Shown: positions 1 through 9,698, counted from the stretch's first letter. The stretch: DNA of 64,000 bases from JAKAGZ01 sp963772675 (GCA_963772675.1 CAVYYF010000005.1:248001-312000), one strand, 5' to 3'. Program-made: numbers and translations. Notes: generated by a model not told the origin, from the sequence alone.

Positions 1-256
1 TTCTCTTTGTAGTTTCTTTATTTAAATAAGCTGATTTTGTTATCTGACTTAATACTATCATTGCTGATCCGGCTATAACAAGTGGTACCCAGACACTTAC
101 TATTTTGTCCGCCTTTTCAAAATTTGCTATCATATATCCAAAGCTTACTATCAAAAGTAATGAACCAAAATAAAATATTATTTTTACAAAAGACAATAAT
201 TTTTGATTGTTTTTGTTCATCGTTTCAGTTTTTCTTAGAAGTCCTTTTGTCAACAT
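1..256 (-). CDS. Membrane protein, C-terminus cut by window edge
   Basis: An open reading frame starts at an ATG at 256, with AGGAG about 8 bases upstream, and runs off the window start, giving 85 visible codons. The visible part has a short basic N-terminus and two hydrophobic segments at about residues 22-42 and 54-70, so it is an inner-membrane protein. I do not recognise the family. It starts 48 bases after the stop of the HEPN-like gene on the same strand, so the two may share a transcript. An in-frame ATG 12 codons later is possible, but the ribosome site favours the first. Confidence 0.6.
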   Translation of the reverse strand, partial: MLTKGLLRKTETMNKNNQKLLSFVKIIFYFGSLLLIVSFGYMIANFEKADKIVSVWVPLVIAGSAMIVLSQITKSAYLNKETTKR

Positions 257-304
257 AGATTTATTCTCCTGACTTTTTACTTATTAAAGAGGTTATACAA
301 CTAA

Positions 305-1087
305 CTAATTCCTATATGTTATTTTCAAGAGTTTAGAAGAACTGCTAAATTTCTTTACTTCATCTTTAATGTTTACCTTATTAAAAAGATCGCCTCCCAT
401 TGTTCTCGTCTGGATAATTGTATATGCTGATCTTTTACCACCTTTGTTGATTTCAGGGTACTTTTTCATAAGCATATTTATTCTAAACTTAGTAACATCA
501 TGAATATAATCTTTATACGTATTTGGAAATATTTTTGACAATTCTAATAGACCATTAAATATAAGATCATATATATATTGTGCGTATTCAAGGGTTTTCT
601 TTTCAGTTGGAATATGACCGCTATGAATTATTTTGTTCCTAAATTCTATCCACTTATCATTTTGTATCTGAGGTAATTTTTTAGTTTTATTAACATAAAG
701 AGATAAATATGCCGAAAATTGTCTCTCGGATTGTCGGGAAATATATTTCCAATATTTTTCAAGAGTTTCTTCACTTATATTTTGAGCAATTAAGAATATC
801 CTTATCATAAATTCATAAAATCGCTCAAGTGCTGTTACAAAATTTGCAAAGGCTTCTCTTGTGTAGCCATCACAAAGAGATCTAATGCCGAGGTCGTATA
901 AAATTTGGAATATTTCTTCTGCTGTAAATGTCCATTGTGTGTGATTATTAGAGCATCTAAATGAATATACCCCTTCATCATTGAGTTCAACCAATGTTAC
1001 GTCTTGAGGATTAAAATCATATTTTTCATTTTTGCGATCAGCTTCCTCAAGGCAATGATTACAAAATTTAGTTAATAGTATTTTCAT
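305..1087 (-). CDS. HEPN/DUF4145-like protein with N-terminal Cys cluster
   Basis: A 260-residue soluble protein with no signal peptide. The N-terminus has a CxxC pair (C9, C12) and a later C45/H49, spaced like a small metal-binding knuckle. The middle and C-terminus are predicted helical. Residues 150-155 read RNKIIH, an R-x4-H motif of the kind that forms the active site of HEPN ribonucleases and also occurs in DUF4145-type proteins. Those two traits make a HEPN-fold protein the best guess; the actual activity is unknown. No antitoxin-like partner is visible upstream, and the downstream neighbour is the membrane protein at the window edge. Confidence 0.55.
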   Translation of the reverse strand: MKILLTKFCNHCLEEADRKNEKYDFNPQDVTLVELNDEGVYSFRCSNNHTQWTFTAEEIFQILYDLGIRSLCDGYTREAFANFVTALERFYEFMIRIFLIAQNISEETLEKYWKYISRQSERQFSAYLSLYVNKTKKLPQIQNDKWIEFRNKIIHSGHIPTEKKTLEYAQYIYDLIFNGLLELSKIFPNTYKDYIHDVTKFRINMLMKKYPEINKGGKRSAYTIIQTRTMGGDLFNKVNIKDEVKKFSSSSKLLKITYRN

Positions 1088-1460
1088 ATTAATTGTTGTA
1101 TAACCATTAATTATACTGCCAAAATTCTGTATAACATTCCGGCAGCAAGAATGTTATATTCCTACTAAAACCCTTAATATTTAAATTATTCAACGCTTTT
1201 GGTAGCATAACATGCCTGATATTCAAGAATGTTATCCGGCAGGTTTTTAATACGTATATATAAATGGTAGCTATCATTATCGGCTTATGTCCGTCAGCAG
1301 TAATGTAATTCTCATCTGATTTTAAGGTTTGTGACCCCGGCATGGTCCCCTAAAATTAGTTATGAAAGTTATCGCTTGTTTAATTTAGTAAAAAAAATTA
1401 AATAAACAATCTGGTAATCAAATATTGGCCTAATTTCAACTTTAAAGTACTAATGCTAAC
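1088..1460. other. Intergenic stretch without a convincing gene
   Basis: AT-rich intergenic DNA upstream of the HEPN-like gene. A 78-codon reading frame at 1107-1343 on the minus strand has no family resemblance, no clear ribosome site and unusual composition, so I do not call it. No promoter consensus stands out. Confidence 0.4.
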
Positions 1461-1550
1461 AGTCATTCTGAACCTGCCTGACCGGCAGGCAGGTTTATTT
1501 CAGAATCTAATAAATTATGAGAGATCCCGAAACAAGTTCGGGATGACATT
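1461..1550. repeat. Palindromic intergenic repeat (REP/MITE-like)
   Basis: Two adjacent hairpins. The first pairs 1465-1480 with 1486-1506, a 10-bp GC-rich inner stem (AACCTGCCTG) extended by ATTCTGAA/TTCAGAAT. The second pairs TCCCGAA (1525-1531) with TTCGGGA (1537-1543). The block opens with GTCATTCTGAA and closes with GGGATGACATT, a layout seen in dispersed palindromic elements of many FCB genomes. It lies just past the 3' end of the broken aldo/keto reductase and could end its transcript. Copy number cannot be judged from this window. Confidence 0.6.
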
Positions 1551-1569
1551 GGTTAATCACAGTGAAATT

Positions 1570-2555
1570 TTACCAGTATTGATGTACCAAACCACGGACG
1601 TACTTATCGTAAATATTTTTCACATCTGCCATAGTTTTTTCGGAAAGCTCCGGTAAATCCGCAGCGCTTATATTCTCACTCGCTTGTGCCGGCCGCTTTG
1701 CACCGGGAATTGTGCAGGTAACTTCATCGAACATTAAAATCCAGCGCAGTGCAAACTGCACCAGGCTCATTCCCGGCGGACATACAGCTTTTAGTTTTTC
1801 AACTACTTCAAGCCCGGTTTTATAATCAACACCTGAAAAAGTTTCACCCCGGTCAAATGCTTCTCCGTTACGATTAAATGTGCGGTGATCATCAGAAGAG
1901 AAAGTCGAGTCAGGTTTAAGTTTTCCCGTCAGCATACCCGAACGCTAGGGGAACACGCACTATAATTCCAACTTTTCTTTTACGTGCCTGTTCAAAGAAT
2001 AATTCCGACGGGCGATGCCTGAACATATTAAAAATTATTTGCACCGATTGAACATCCGGATATTCAATTGCTTTAAGCGCTTCTTCAACTCTTTCAACGC
2101 TTACTCCGTAATAGCGTATTTTACCTGCTTTAACAAGATCGTCCATTATTCCGAAAACTTCAGGCATATAATAGACGTCCGTCGGGGGACAGTGCAACTG
2201 AACAAGATCGAGAGCTTCTCTTCCCAAGGTTTTTCAAACTTCGTTCAATGAAGGCTGTAAGATTTTCACGGTTATAACCTGCTGCCGTGTGCGGATTTAA
2301 TCTTCGTCCCGCTTTTGTGGCTATGTAAATATTTTCTTTGTGTTCACTTGATAGTTGTTTCAGCAGGCGTTCGCTTTTGCCGTCTCCGTAAACATCAGCG
2401 GTATCAAAAAAGTTAACCCCCATTTCAATTGCTTTATGTAAAGCTGCCATTGATTCTTTGTCATCAACTTCTCCCCACGTTCCTCCGATAGCCCACGCTC
2501 CGAAGCTAACGCGGGAAATTTTCCAGCCTGTACGTCCTAATTCTTTATATTGCAA
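1570..2555 (-). pseudogene. Aldo/keto reductase, two frameshifts
   Basis: Three consecutive minus-strand frames together encode one aldo/keto reductase of about 328 residues. The first (2555 to about 2225) carries the N-terminus with FFDTADVYGDG (Asp/Tyr of the catalytic tetrad) and ATKAGR (Lys). The second carries LVQLHCPP (His) and the barrel middle. The third carries the C-terminus. Each junction needs removal of one base, most simply one G from GGG at 2223-2225 and one from GGG at 1937-1939. Resemblance is continuous across both joints, as shown by the intact paralogue at 30662-31630. Either a decayed gene or uncorrected homopolymer errors. Confidence 0.8.
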
Positions 2556-2634
2556 AATATTTTCCTTTTAAGTTTTTGTTATAATTTAATTAATCATCTG
2601 ATAAATACCAACAAAAGGAGATTTCCAGGGCTTC

Positions 2635-3087
2635 TTATTTGATGTCCTTTTCAAAGCACACACTGTTTTCCATTCCGACATATTGTCCGTAGTTTGGAAT
2701 AATTTTGTACTCGTTTCGTTTGTAGAGAGAAATTGCTTCCGGCTGTTTCTTACCGGTTTCTAATATGCACTTTTTATAAGAAAGTTCGTGCGCCCATTTT
2801 TCCAGTTCTATCAGAATTTTTGTCGCAATTCTTTTTCCTCTTTCTTCCGGCAATGTGTACATTCGCTTAATTTCCATTGTGTCCGGGCTGTATTCTTTTA
2901 TTGCACCACATCCAACCGGTTTACTGTTGTCGTAAGCAATAACCACATATTTGATATTATCAATTTTATTGTATTGCGCATAAAATGAATGCTCCTTCCC
3001 ATCTCTTATTGCCAAATCAGCATCAAGAAGTTTGACTAGTTCAACGAAGTCTGTGTTTTCAGAGTTTGTTCTTAATAAACTTATCAT
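2635..3087 (-). CDS. GNAT-family N-acetyltransferase
   Basis: A 150-residue protein, the usual length for a single GNAT domain. The acetyl-CoA binding motif A is visible as MYTLPEERGKRIATKIL at about residues 76-92, with RGKRIA in place of the more usual RGxGxG/A. The C-terminal half has the typical SLYKRNEYKIIPNYGQY segment, in which an aromatic residue follows the last helix. Members transfer an acetyl group from acetyl-CoA to an amine; the substrate cannot be told from sequence. It lies 9 bases after the GH3 gene stop on the same strand, so it is probably co-transcribed. Confidence 0.85.
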   Translation of the reverse strand: MISLLRTNSENTDFVELVKLLDADLAIRDGKEHSFYAQYNKIDNIKYVVIAYDNSKPVGCGAIKEYSPDTMEIKRMYTLPEERGKRIATKILIELEKWAHELSYKKCILETGKKQPEAISLYKRNEYKIIPNYGQYVGMENSVCFEKDIK

Positions 3088-3096
3088 TTGGTTTTT

Positions 3097-5349
3097 TTAT
3101 TTCAAAGTGAAACCCCTGGAAAGCTTATCTATTGTAACTTTGAACTCTCCGGGTTCAACTATCCTTTTATTATTCCTGCCGATGAAAGACAAATCGTTTT
3201 GGGTTATAACAAATTTTACGATTTTACTTTCCTCCGGATTTAAAAAAATCTTTTCGAATCCTTTTAATTGTTTATTCGGTCTTGAGACAGAACCATACAG
3301 ATCGCTAAGATAAAGTTGAACTACTTCTTTACCGGGCAGATTGCCTGTGTTTTTAACGGTTACCGAAACGTTTATTGAATCATTTTTATTTATCCGGCTT
3401 TTATCAAGTGTCAGATTACTATATGTGAAAGTTGTATAACTTAAACCGTAACCGAAATTCCATTGAGGGTTAAATGTGTTTGTTCCGAAATTTTCCATCG
3501 GTTTATAATCATAATGTACTATATCATTGGGGTAGCGGGGATATGTTATCGGTAATTTGCCGGATGGATTCGTATCGCCGAAAAGAACATCCGCAATTGC
3601 ATTACCACCCTCCATTCCCGGTAAAAAGCCTAAAAGAATTGCGCCTGCTTCCGATTCTATTTTTGAAATTACTCTGGGTCTTCCTTCAAGCATAACCAGT
3701 ATAATTGGTTTACCTGTTTTGCTTAGTTTTGATGCTAAACTCAATTGTGCTTCATCAAGTGTTAAGTCATCAATATTTCCGGGAGTTTCACAATATGCTT
3801 TTTCACCCAGCACTATAATTATTGCATCGACATTTTTTGCTGCATTAACTGCCGAGTCAGAATTTATATCGGTATCAAATGAACTACCTTCAACATAACT
3901 GACATTTCTCTTACCAATTTTTTGTTCAATAGCTTCCAAAACTGTGTTTTTATTTTTAGGATAAGCTGCTTCATCATCACCCTGCCAGGTAATTGTCCAG
4001 CCGCTATTTAAGCATGATAACATATTTGCTGCAGGGCCTGTAACTAGAACCTTTATATTTTTTTTAAGCGGCAATAAATTATTTTGGTTTTTTACGAGCA
4101 CAAGAGACTCTCTCGCGGCTTGTAAATTAATTTTTGTTGATTCACTATCGGCAACCATCGATTTCATTGTTGTATCGGGATAAGGGTTGTCAAATATTCC
4201 CGTAAGAAATTTTACTCTTAAAATTCTTGAGACCGCATCATCGATTCTCGACATCGGAACGCTTCCTTCTTTCGCAAGCTGAAGTAGTAAATTATAAAAA
4301 CTGTAATCGAGCGGAACCATGCTCATATCCACTCCTGCCATAACAGCCATTTTAACTGCTTCTTTTTCAGAAGAAGCGACCCTGTCTCTTTCATATAAAT
4401 TCTTTATATCGGCCCAGTCAGAAACAACAAACCCCTTAAAGCCATATTCTTTTTTTAATACTTCAGTTAGCAGGTGATAATCGGAATGAGCCGGAATACC
4501 GTTTACCTCGGAGGAATTAACCATTACTGTTAATGCGCCTGCTTTAATTCCTGCTTCAAAAGGAGGAAGAAAATATTCTTTCATCATTCTTTCAGGAATC
4601 CACGCGGGAGTTCTGTCTTTTCCATTCAACGGAAATCCGTAACCGACATAATGTTTCAGGCAAACGGCTAATTTGTTTTTAGCAGAAGGATCGTTTCCCT
4701 GCGCTCCTTCGATGTAACTTATTCCCATCTGCTGCGCCATATAGGTATCTTCCCCATAAGTTTCCCACAACCTTGACCAGAGAGGGTTTCTTCCCATGTT
4801 TAGAACAGGATAAAAATTCCAGGGGATTCCACAAGCCTTAACTTCGAAAGATGTTATTTCACCTTCTTTATTAACCAGATCACGATTCCAGGTAGCGGCA
4901 ATATTGATAGGCTGAGGAAATATAGTCGCGTCTTTTGTGTAATTAGCTCCGTGAATAGCATCGATGCCGTAAAGCACGGGAATTTTTAACCTCGTTTCTT
5001 TTGTAGCAATATCCTGAATTTCGGTTATTAAACTATCCCACTGACCGGAACTCAATGCGATATCATATACATTTAAGATCGATCCCACGTGATATTTTAC
5101 TATAGCTTCTTTCAGCTTATCATAGTCAGGTTCGAATCGCTGTGAGTTGGTCCCTCTCTTTTTCGTGACAACCTGGAGAGATACCTGTGTCATCTGCCCG
5201 ACTTTTTCTTCAAGCGTCATCTTATAAATAAGCGCCTTAACCTTTTTATCAATTAAATTCTCTTTTGAATTTTCTGATCTTTTTTGATTATGGCTAAACG
5301 GTAAAATGAAAAAGAGAAGTGCGGTGGTGAGAGAAAAGAAATAATTCAT
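3097..5349 (-). CDS. Glycoside hydrolase family 3 beta-glucosidase-like enzyme
   Basis: A 750-residue secreted enzyme of BglX-like layout. A signal peptide (residues 1-20) is followed by the GH3 N-terminal barrel, where LYGIDAIHGANY (127-138) and LKHYVGYG (231-238) line the sugar site and VVSDW contains the predicted nucleophile Asp311. The GH3 C-terminal domain follows, then FGYGLSYTTF and an Fn3-like domain (about 660-750). Family members release terminal beta-linked glucose or xylose from oligosaccharides in the periplasm or outside the cell. A GGGA-type ribosome site precedes the ATG. The exact glycan is unknown, and the only sugar importer in the window is 12 kb away. Confidence 0.93.
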   Translation of the reverse strand: MNYFFSLTTALLFFILPFSHNQKRSENSKENLIDKKVKALIYKMTLEEKVGQMTQVSLQVVTKKRGTNSQRFEPDYDKLKEAIVKYHVGSILNVYDIALSSGQWDSLITEIQDIATKETRLKIPVLYGIDAIHGANYTKDATIFPQPINIAATWNRDLVNKEGEITSFEVKACGIPWNFYPVLNMGRNPLWSRLWETYGEDTYMAQQMGISYIEGAQGNDPSAKNKLAVCLKHYVGYGFPLNGKDRTPAWIPERMMKEYFLPPFEAGIKAGALTVMVNSSEVNGIPAHSDYHLLTEVLKKEYGFKGFVVSDWADIKNLYERDRVASSEKEAVKMAVMAGVDMSMVPLDYSFYNLLLQLAKEGSVPMSRIDDAVSRILRVKFLTGIFDNPYPDTTMKSMVADSESTKINLQAARESLVLVKNQNNLLPLKKNIKVLVTGPAANMLSCLNSGWTITWQGDDEAAYPKNKNTVLEAIEQKIGKRNVSYVEGSSFDTDINSDSAVNAAKNVDAIIIVLGEKAYCETPGNIDDLTLDEAQLSLASKLSKTGKPIILVMLEGRPRVISKIESEAGAILLGFLPGMEGGNAIADVLFGDTNPSGKLPITYPRYPNDIVHYDYKPMENFGTNTFNPQWNFGYGLSYTTFTYSNLTLDKSRINKNDSINVSVTVKNTGNLPGKEVVQLYLSDLYGSVSRPNKQLKGFEKIFLNPEESKIVKFVITQNDLSFIGRNNKRIVEPGEFKVTIDKLSRGFTLK

Positions 5350-5629
5350 ATAAATCCCGCAATAATTATATTCGGTTATCTACAAGAAAATCTTTTACAT
5401 TCACAAATTAAATAATATCCTGATTATTTACAGTTGTTTAGCTAAATGAAGGTTAAAATCCTGCAGGCAATTCCGGAATGCTTGCTGATGTTCATAACCA
5501 GTAGAACGTCTATTTTATCGAAGGTAAATTGGTACGACTAACTGCCCTTTTTAACAAAATTATCTAACCTTTCTTTTTCTTTCTTCGGGCTAATGCTTTC
5601 GAGCAGTTTCGAGAAATCCACCACGTATT

Positions 5630-6952
5630 TCAATAATATTTCCACAAATATAAATTTTTTGAATCGGTTAATACGACAAAATCATTTCTGCCTGAAAATT
5701 CATTAACAATTGGTTTTTCACTTCCTAAATCAAGTGTCTTAAACTTTTTTACTAAACTATAATCATCCCCCAATAACCAAAGATCTATCTTTACATCGTA
5801 GGGTGTATCCAGCCAAGTAATTTTGTCAGTGGAATTATAAGCGGATAATATTGAGCCGGTATTGTTTATATTGGCTTTATATACTTCATTGCAACGACCA
5901 TAATTTAAATCATTCTCAATTGTACCGACAGAATGCTTTTGTTTAAAATCATAGAAATTAAGAGATTTATCCCAACCATAAAAAACCACACTATTGTTAA
6001 CAAGATGTGCAACTACGGATGTTATCCATCCAACTTTATATACAAGCTCCCAATTATCTGTACTGTAGATTGTAAAATATTGAGCAGTTGAAGCATTCGA
6101 GTTAATTATATATTTGTCATCTTCACTAAATTTAATTTCAAAAGAGTTCAATGATGACAGCATTGGATTTCTTTTAACAGTTGGAGATGAATTTGCATCG
6201 ATTTTGCACCGATACAAATTAACGGCCAAAACAATAAGATTATCACCCTGGTGGTTAAAAGTCATGTATGAAACTCTTCTATTATATTCATTATCCAGTA
6301 TGAAACTTTTAAATAGAGTTCCGTCGCTTAGTCTAAAAATTTTTATTAATGCCCTTTGATTATTAGTTGAATAATCTGGTAAGGCAATATAATCGCTACT
6401 TAGGGCGTAGGCACTCTCAGGGAAATTAAAAAGCTCTTTACCGTCTGATGTATTTAATACAGTTATTTCTCCATTTTTTTTCACTGCAACATATTCACCA
6501 TTTGGACTCAAACGGAAATCGCTTACGTTATCAGCTAGTTTAATTTTTTCAGTATATGGTTCATTAACTATATTTGCAGTATTATTTGTGATTGTATTTT
6601 TCATTCGTACACGATATATATAGCTATTACTTGTCACAGCATTTGAATCTATAAAGGAAGTAACATTGTGACCGACCTCCCCGATCTTAATAAAATTTTT
6701 ATTATTATTAAGGGCCCTTTCAATAATATACCCGTTTTCATAATCGCTATTGTTTTGCCATTCTAATTTTATAGTATTTTGCGATAAAATAGTTATCTTC
6801 AAGTTCGATGGTGCTTCACCCTGAAATAATACTGCGTTCGGATCATTAACATTATTAAAATCAGGAGCAACTGCTTCCTTACAGCCATTTAGTATCAAAA
6901 CAGATAACAACAAGAATAAGCAGGACTTTTTAACACTATTTAAAAATTCCAT
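5630..6952 (-). CDS. Lipoprotein with FnIII domain and propeller-like C-terminus
   Basis: A 440-residue predicted lipoprotein: a basic start, a hydrophobic stretch and a lipobox LNGC with the lipidated Cys at 24. Residues of about 48-125 form a fibronectin type III domain (pattern LEWQNNSDYENGYIIERA and YRVRMKN). The remaining 310 residues are repeated beta-rich blades of WD40/TolB flavour, such as FRLSPNGEYVAVKKNGEI and FSEDDKYIINSN. Such propellers usually bind proteins or sugars at the envelope. Its start lies 13 bases inside the end of the PEGA gene in another frame, so translation is probably coupled and the two products are likely partners. Specific role unknown. Confidence 0.75.
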   Translation of the reverse strand: MEFLNSVKKSCLFLLLSVLILNGCKEAVAPDFNNVNDPNAVLFQGEAPSNLKITILSQNTIKLEWQNNSDYENGYIIERALNNNKNFIKIGEVGHNVTSFIDSNAVTSNSYIYRVRMKNTITNNTANIVNEPYTEKIKLADNVSDFRLSPNGEYVAVKKNGEITVLNTSDGKELFNFPESAYALSSDYIALPDYSTNNQRALIKIFRLSDGTLFKSFILDNEYNRRVSYMTFNHQGDNLIVLAVNLYRCKIDANSSPTVKRNPMLSSLNSFEIKFSEDDKYIINSNASTAQYFTIYSTDNWELVYKVGWITSVVAHLVNNSVVFYGWDKSLNFYDFKQKHSVGTIENDLNYGRCNEVYKANINNTGSILSAYNSTDKITWLDTPYDVKIDLWLLGDDYSLVKKFKTLDLGSEKPIVNEFSGRNDFVVLTDSKNLYLWKYY

Positions 6953-8070
6953 TGTATTCCCACCTTTATTTTTTGGTATCCGATTTCATTTTTCATGTAA
7001 TAATGACTATCCTGTTTATAATAATGCATAGCTCCTAGATTGCCACTAAATAACACTGCATCAAACAAATTATATAAGTAGATCCCAACTAAAGTACCCA
7101 GAGCAAGATTTTTTAATGTTGAAGCTGTATTTGTTTTGTCATAAGCAGTTTGCATCATAGAATGATAATAGCTTGCTTCTTCCTCAGTTTCTGCGGCAGA
7201 ATATTTTTCCTGAAACGAATTAAACTCATCCGTTTTCCTATTATAATTATTTATAGCTAATGCTGTTATACATCCACTGGCGATGGTAGAAAGTAATATT
7301 AAAGTCCCTTTCAAATAAAATTTACCATATATTTGACCTAAGCCTGGCACAACTGAAGAATATAGAAGAGGTTTAAATGAAAATTCATCAGAATTAAAAG
7401 AAATATCATAGTGATTACCAGAATTCACATCAATGTCATCAGAGATCCTTTTGTTTGATTTGGCATCAACCAGTTGTATCTCATGATTCCCAATTGGGAG
7501 TTTATAATTTGCTAAGTTGTAACTATTTAAAAGTTTTCCATCAAGATAAAGATTTTGATGAGCTGAAATATTGTTAAAGGATAGTGATCCAAATAAACTA
7601 CTTAAAGTTACATTCATCTTTTTCATCGTGTGAGTAATTTCAATAAACTTTTCCCAAATTATATAATTTTCCTTTTTAATTTTAATGTTATAGGCACCAG
7701 TTTTTACTTTGTATTCATTTAAGGGGGTTTTCCCAATCAATGAATCATTTAAGTAAACCTTAGCCCCCGGAGGATTTGTGTACAGAGTTAATAGTCCATA
7801 GTCACCTTGCAATATGGCATATATCTGGTCACTTGAATCCTTTTCCATATAATAAAGAATACTCAACCAGCTTTTTAAGGAATCATTTTTTAGTTTAATT
7901 GATTGATATCCCTCTTTAACATTTAAAATCTCAAGAGGAGTTTTGCCGTACAACTTACCATTAATATAAACGTCGGCACTATCTGGTTTTGATCGTATTA
8001 CTAGAGTAGATTGAGCTTCAGTTTTTATCATTAGAAAAAAGCAACAAAAAATAATTATTTTTCCTTTCAT
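6940..8070 (-). CDS. PEGA-domain membrane protein with DUF5683-like C-terminus
   Basis: A 376-residue protein with a signal peptide (1-20). Two clear PEGA domains follow at about 21-63 and 91-157, each with the core pattern of small beta strands around KPDSADVYINGKLYGKTP and NPPGAKVYLNDSLIGKTP. A weaker third copy spans about 160-225. The C-terminal third has LYSSVVPGLGQIYGK and two hydrophobic segments near 240-275 and 320-345, resembling DUF5683. PEGA domains are found in surface proteins and are thought to bind other envelope parts. AGGG lies upstream of the ATG. It is the first gene of a two-gene unit with the FnIII lipoprotein. Confidence 0.8.
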   Translation of the reverse strand: MKGKIIIFCCFFLMIKTEAQSTLVIRSKPDSADVYINGKLYGKTPLEILNVKEGYQSIKLKNDSLKSWLSILYYMEKDSSDQIYAILQGDYGLLTLYTNPPGAKVYLNDSLIGKTPLNEYKVKTGAYNIKIKKENYIIWEKFIEITHTMKKMNVTLSSLFGSLSFNNISAHQNLYLDGKLLNSYNLANYKLPIGNHEIQLVDAKSNKRISDDIDVNSGNHYDISFNSDEFSFKPLLYSSVVPGLGQIYGKFYLKGTLILLSTIASGCITALAINNYNRKTDEFNSFQEKYSAAETEEEASYYHSMMQTAYDKTNTASTLKNLALGTLVGIYLYNLFDAVLFSGNLGAMHYYKQDSHYYMKNEIGYQKIKVGIQWNF

Positions 8071-8239
8071 TATTATTTCCCTGTATAACTTGACTTTTTA
8101 TTTAAACAATAACGTAATTTTTATAATAGTCAGAATTCTATTTGGATTTTTTAAATGTAGTGTTTATATGATCCCCGCAACCGTTTGTGTGGTGGTTTTA
8201 CGTCATCAAATTACTAAAAAAAGAATTATTTGTAAAACA

Positions 8240-9550
8240 TTATTTTTGCTTTCTCAAACCCGGTACTCTAAACCATACTATAATTGAAAAAGACAATGTT
8301 ACGATTGCTCCTATAAGCACGGCAGTAGGTTCTGTAAATTTTTCAGCAAGCACACCCATCAGCAAAGCCCCAATGGGCAAAAATCCGAAAAAGGTAAAAC
8401 TGTAAACTCCCATTATTCTGCCGCGCAGATAATCAGGCACCAACCTTTGCACAAGAGCATTTGCGAGATTAAAAATAAGTATTATCGAAAAGCCTATGAA
8501 AAATAGTAACACAAGTGTAATGGGAAGTAATTCCAGAAAAGAAAATACTATTAATCAGATAGGGAACAGGAGACTCCCGATGGTCAGAAGCTTTCCTGTG
8601 AAAGCGAATCTGCCGAGAGAGGCGATAAAAAGTGCGCTTGTTAGTGCGCCAAACCCCCTTGCTGATTGTAAAAATCCGTTTGTCGCTGCGTCTCCGTGCA
8701 TAATTTTTACAGCCCATGCGGGCAGTAGAGTAAGGTATGAAATTCCGAAGATGCTTATCACTCCGACTAGGCTTATTAAAGTTAGTACTGTTTTTTCCGA
8801 ATAAATATATTTAAAGCCTTCTTTCAGATCAGTAAATGCTGAAGTTTTGCTTTCTAATTTCACGAACGGTTCAAGCTTCATGAATTTAAGTGCAGCAATT
8901 ACACCGATAAATGAAATTGCGTTAATTGTAAAACACCACCCCGGTCCGAATAACGCGTAAGTAATTCCCGCAATTGCTGGACCAACAGCGGTTGCTGTGT
9001 TAAATATTGTTGAGTTTAACGCGATCGCGTTTGTGAGATCTTCCCTGTTTACAAGTTCAAGCACAAAGGCTTGCCGTGCGGGTGCATCGAATGAATTTGC
9101 GACACCCAGTAAAAATGCAAGACCTATTATATGCCATGGCTGAATTAATCCTGTAAAAGTAAGAACAGCCAGAACAGATGCCAGCAACATCATAAAAGAT
9201 TGTGTTATCATCAAAACAGTTCTTTTGGGAAATCGGTCCGCTACAACACCGGCGTACATCATAAATAACCAGGCGGGAGCTCCCATTGCAAAGCCTACGT
9301 AGCCGAGATAAATAGGGGAGTGCGTTAATTCGTAAATCAAAAATCCTTCCGCCGTTCGCTGCATCCACGTACCGAAAAGGGAAAGCATTTGTCCGCGGAA
9401 CCACAATTTATAATTAGGATGTCTTAGTGCGGTAAAGGTTTTCTTCCAGCTTACCTGTTTTTTTATGCCAGCAACGAAGTATTGGAATTTGGATTGTCCC
9501 GGCGGGGCGGGAACGGGGGAGTTATTTAAAGGAATCTGATTTTTATCCAT
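8240..9550 (-). pseudogene. MFS transporter interrupted by in-frame TGA
   Basis: A major facilitator superfamily permease of 436 codons whose reading frame is broken only by a TGA at 8555-8557 (codon 332). The codons on both sides are in the same frame and continue one 12-helix permease: the N-terminal part has RHPNYKLWFRGQMLSLFGTW and the motif-A-like GVVADRFPKRTVL, and the C-terminal part has RLVPDYLRGRIMGVYSFTF. The family resembles the EntS-type exporters. The simplest origin is a single change, for example from GGA, CGA or TGG. As read, the last three helices would be lost. The ATG at 9550 is preferred to a TTG one codon earlier. Confidence 0.8.
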
Positions 9551-9698
9551 CAATCACGGCATAATTCAAAAAAGAAATCGTGAGAGTTAATGCAGTAAAA
9601 TTAATCCTAAACATTAGTAAAAACAATTTTTAACCAATCTCACTTTCGCTTCCCCTTCTCTTAACAAAAGAAGAAGGAAACAGGTGGGTTGGGTTACT

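Noticed and set aside
1107..1343. 78-codon minus-strand reading frame
   Set aside because: No family likeness, no clear ribosome site, and composition unlike the neighbouring proteins.
5128..5137. GGTTCGAATC resembling a tRNA T-arm
   Set aside because: It lies inside the GH3 coding sequence and no cloverleaf can be drawn around it.
5538..5645. 35-codon minus-strand frame with GTG start reading like a charged helix (VVDFSKLLESISPKK)
   Set aside because: Too short, starts inside the lipoprotein gene, and no homologue recognised; it may be a gene remnant, but I cannot support it.
8510..8560. Selenocysteine or programmed readthrough at the MFS TGA
   Set aside because: Only a weak 5-bp stem follows, the family has no selenoproteins, and TGA ends other genes here.
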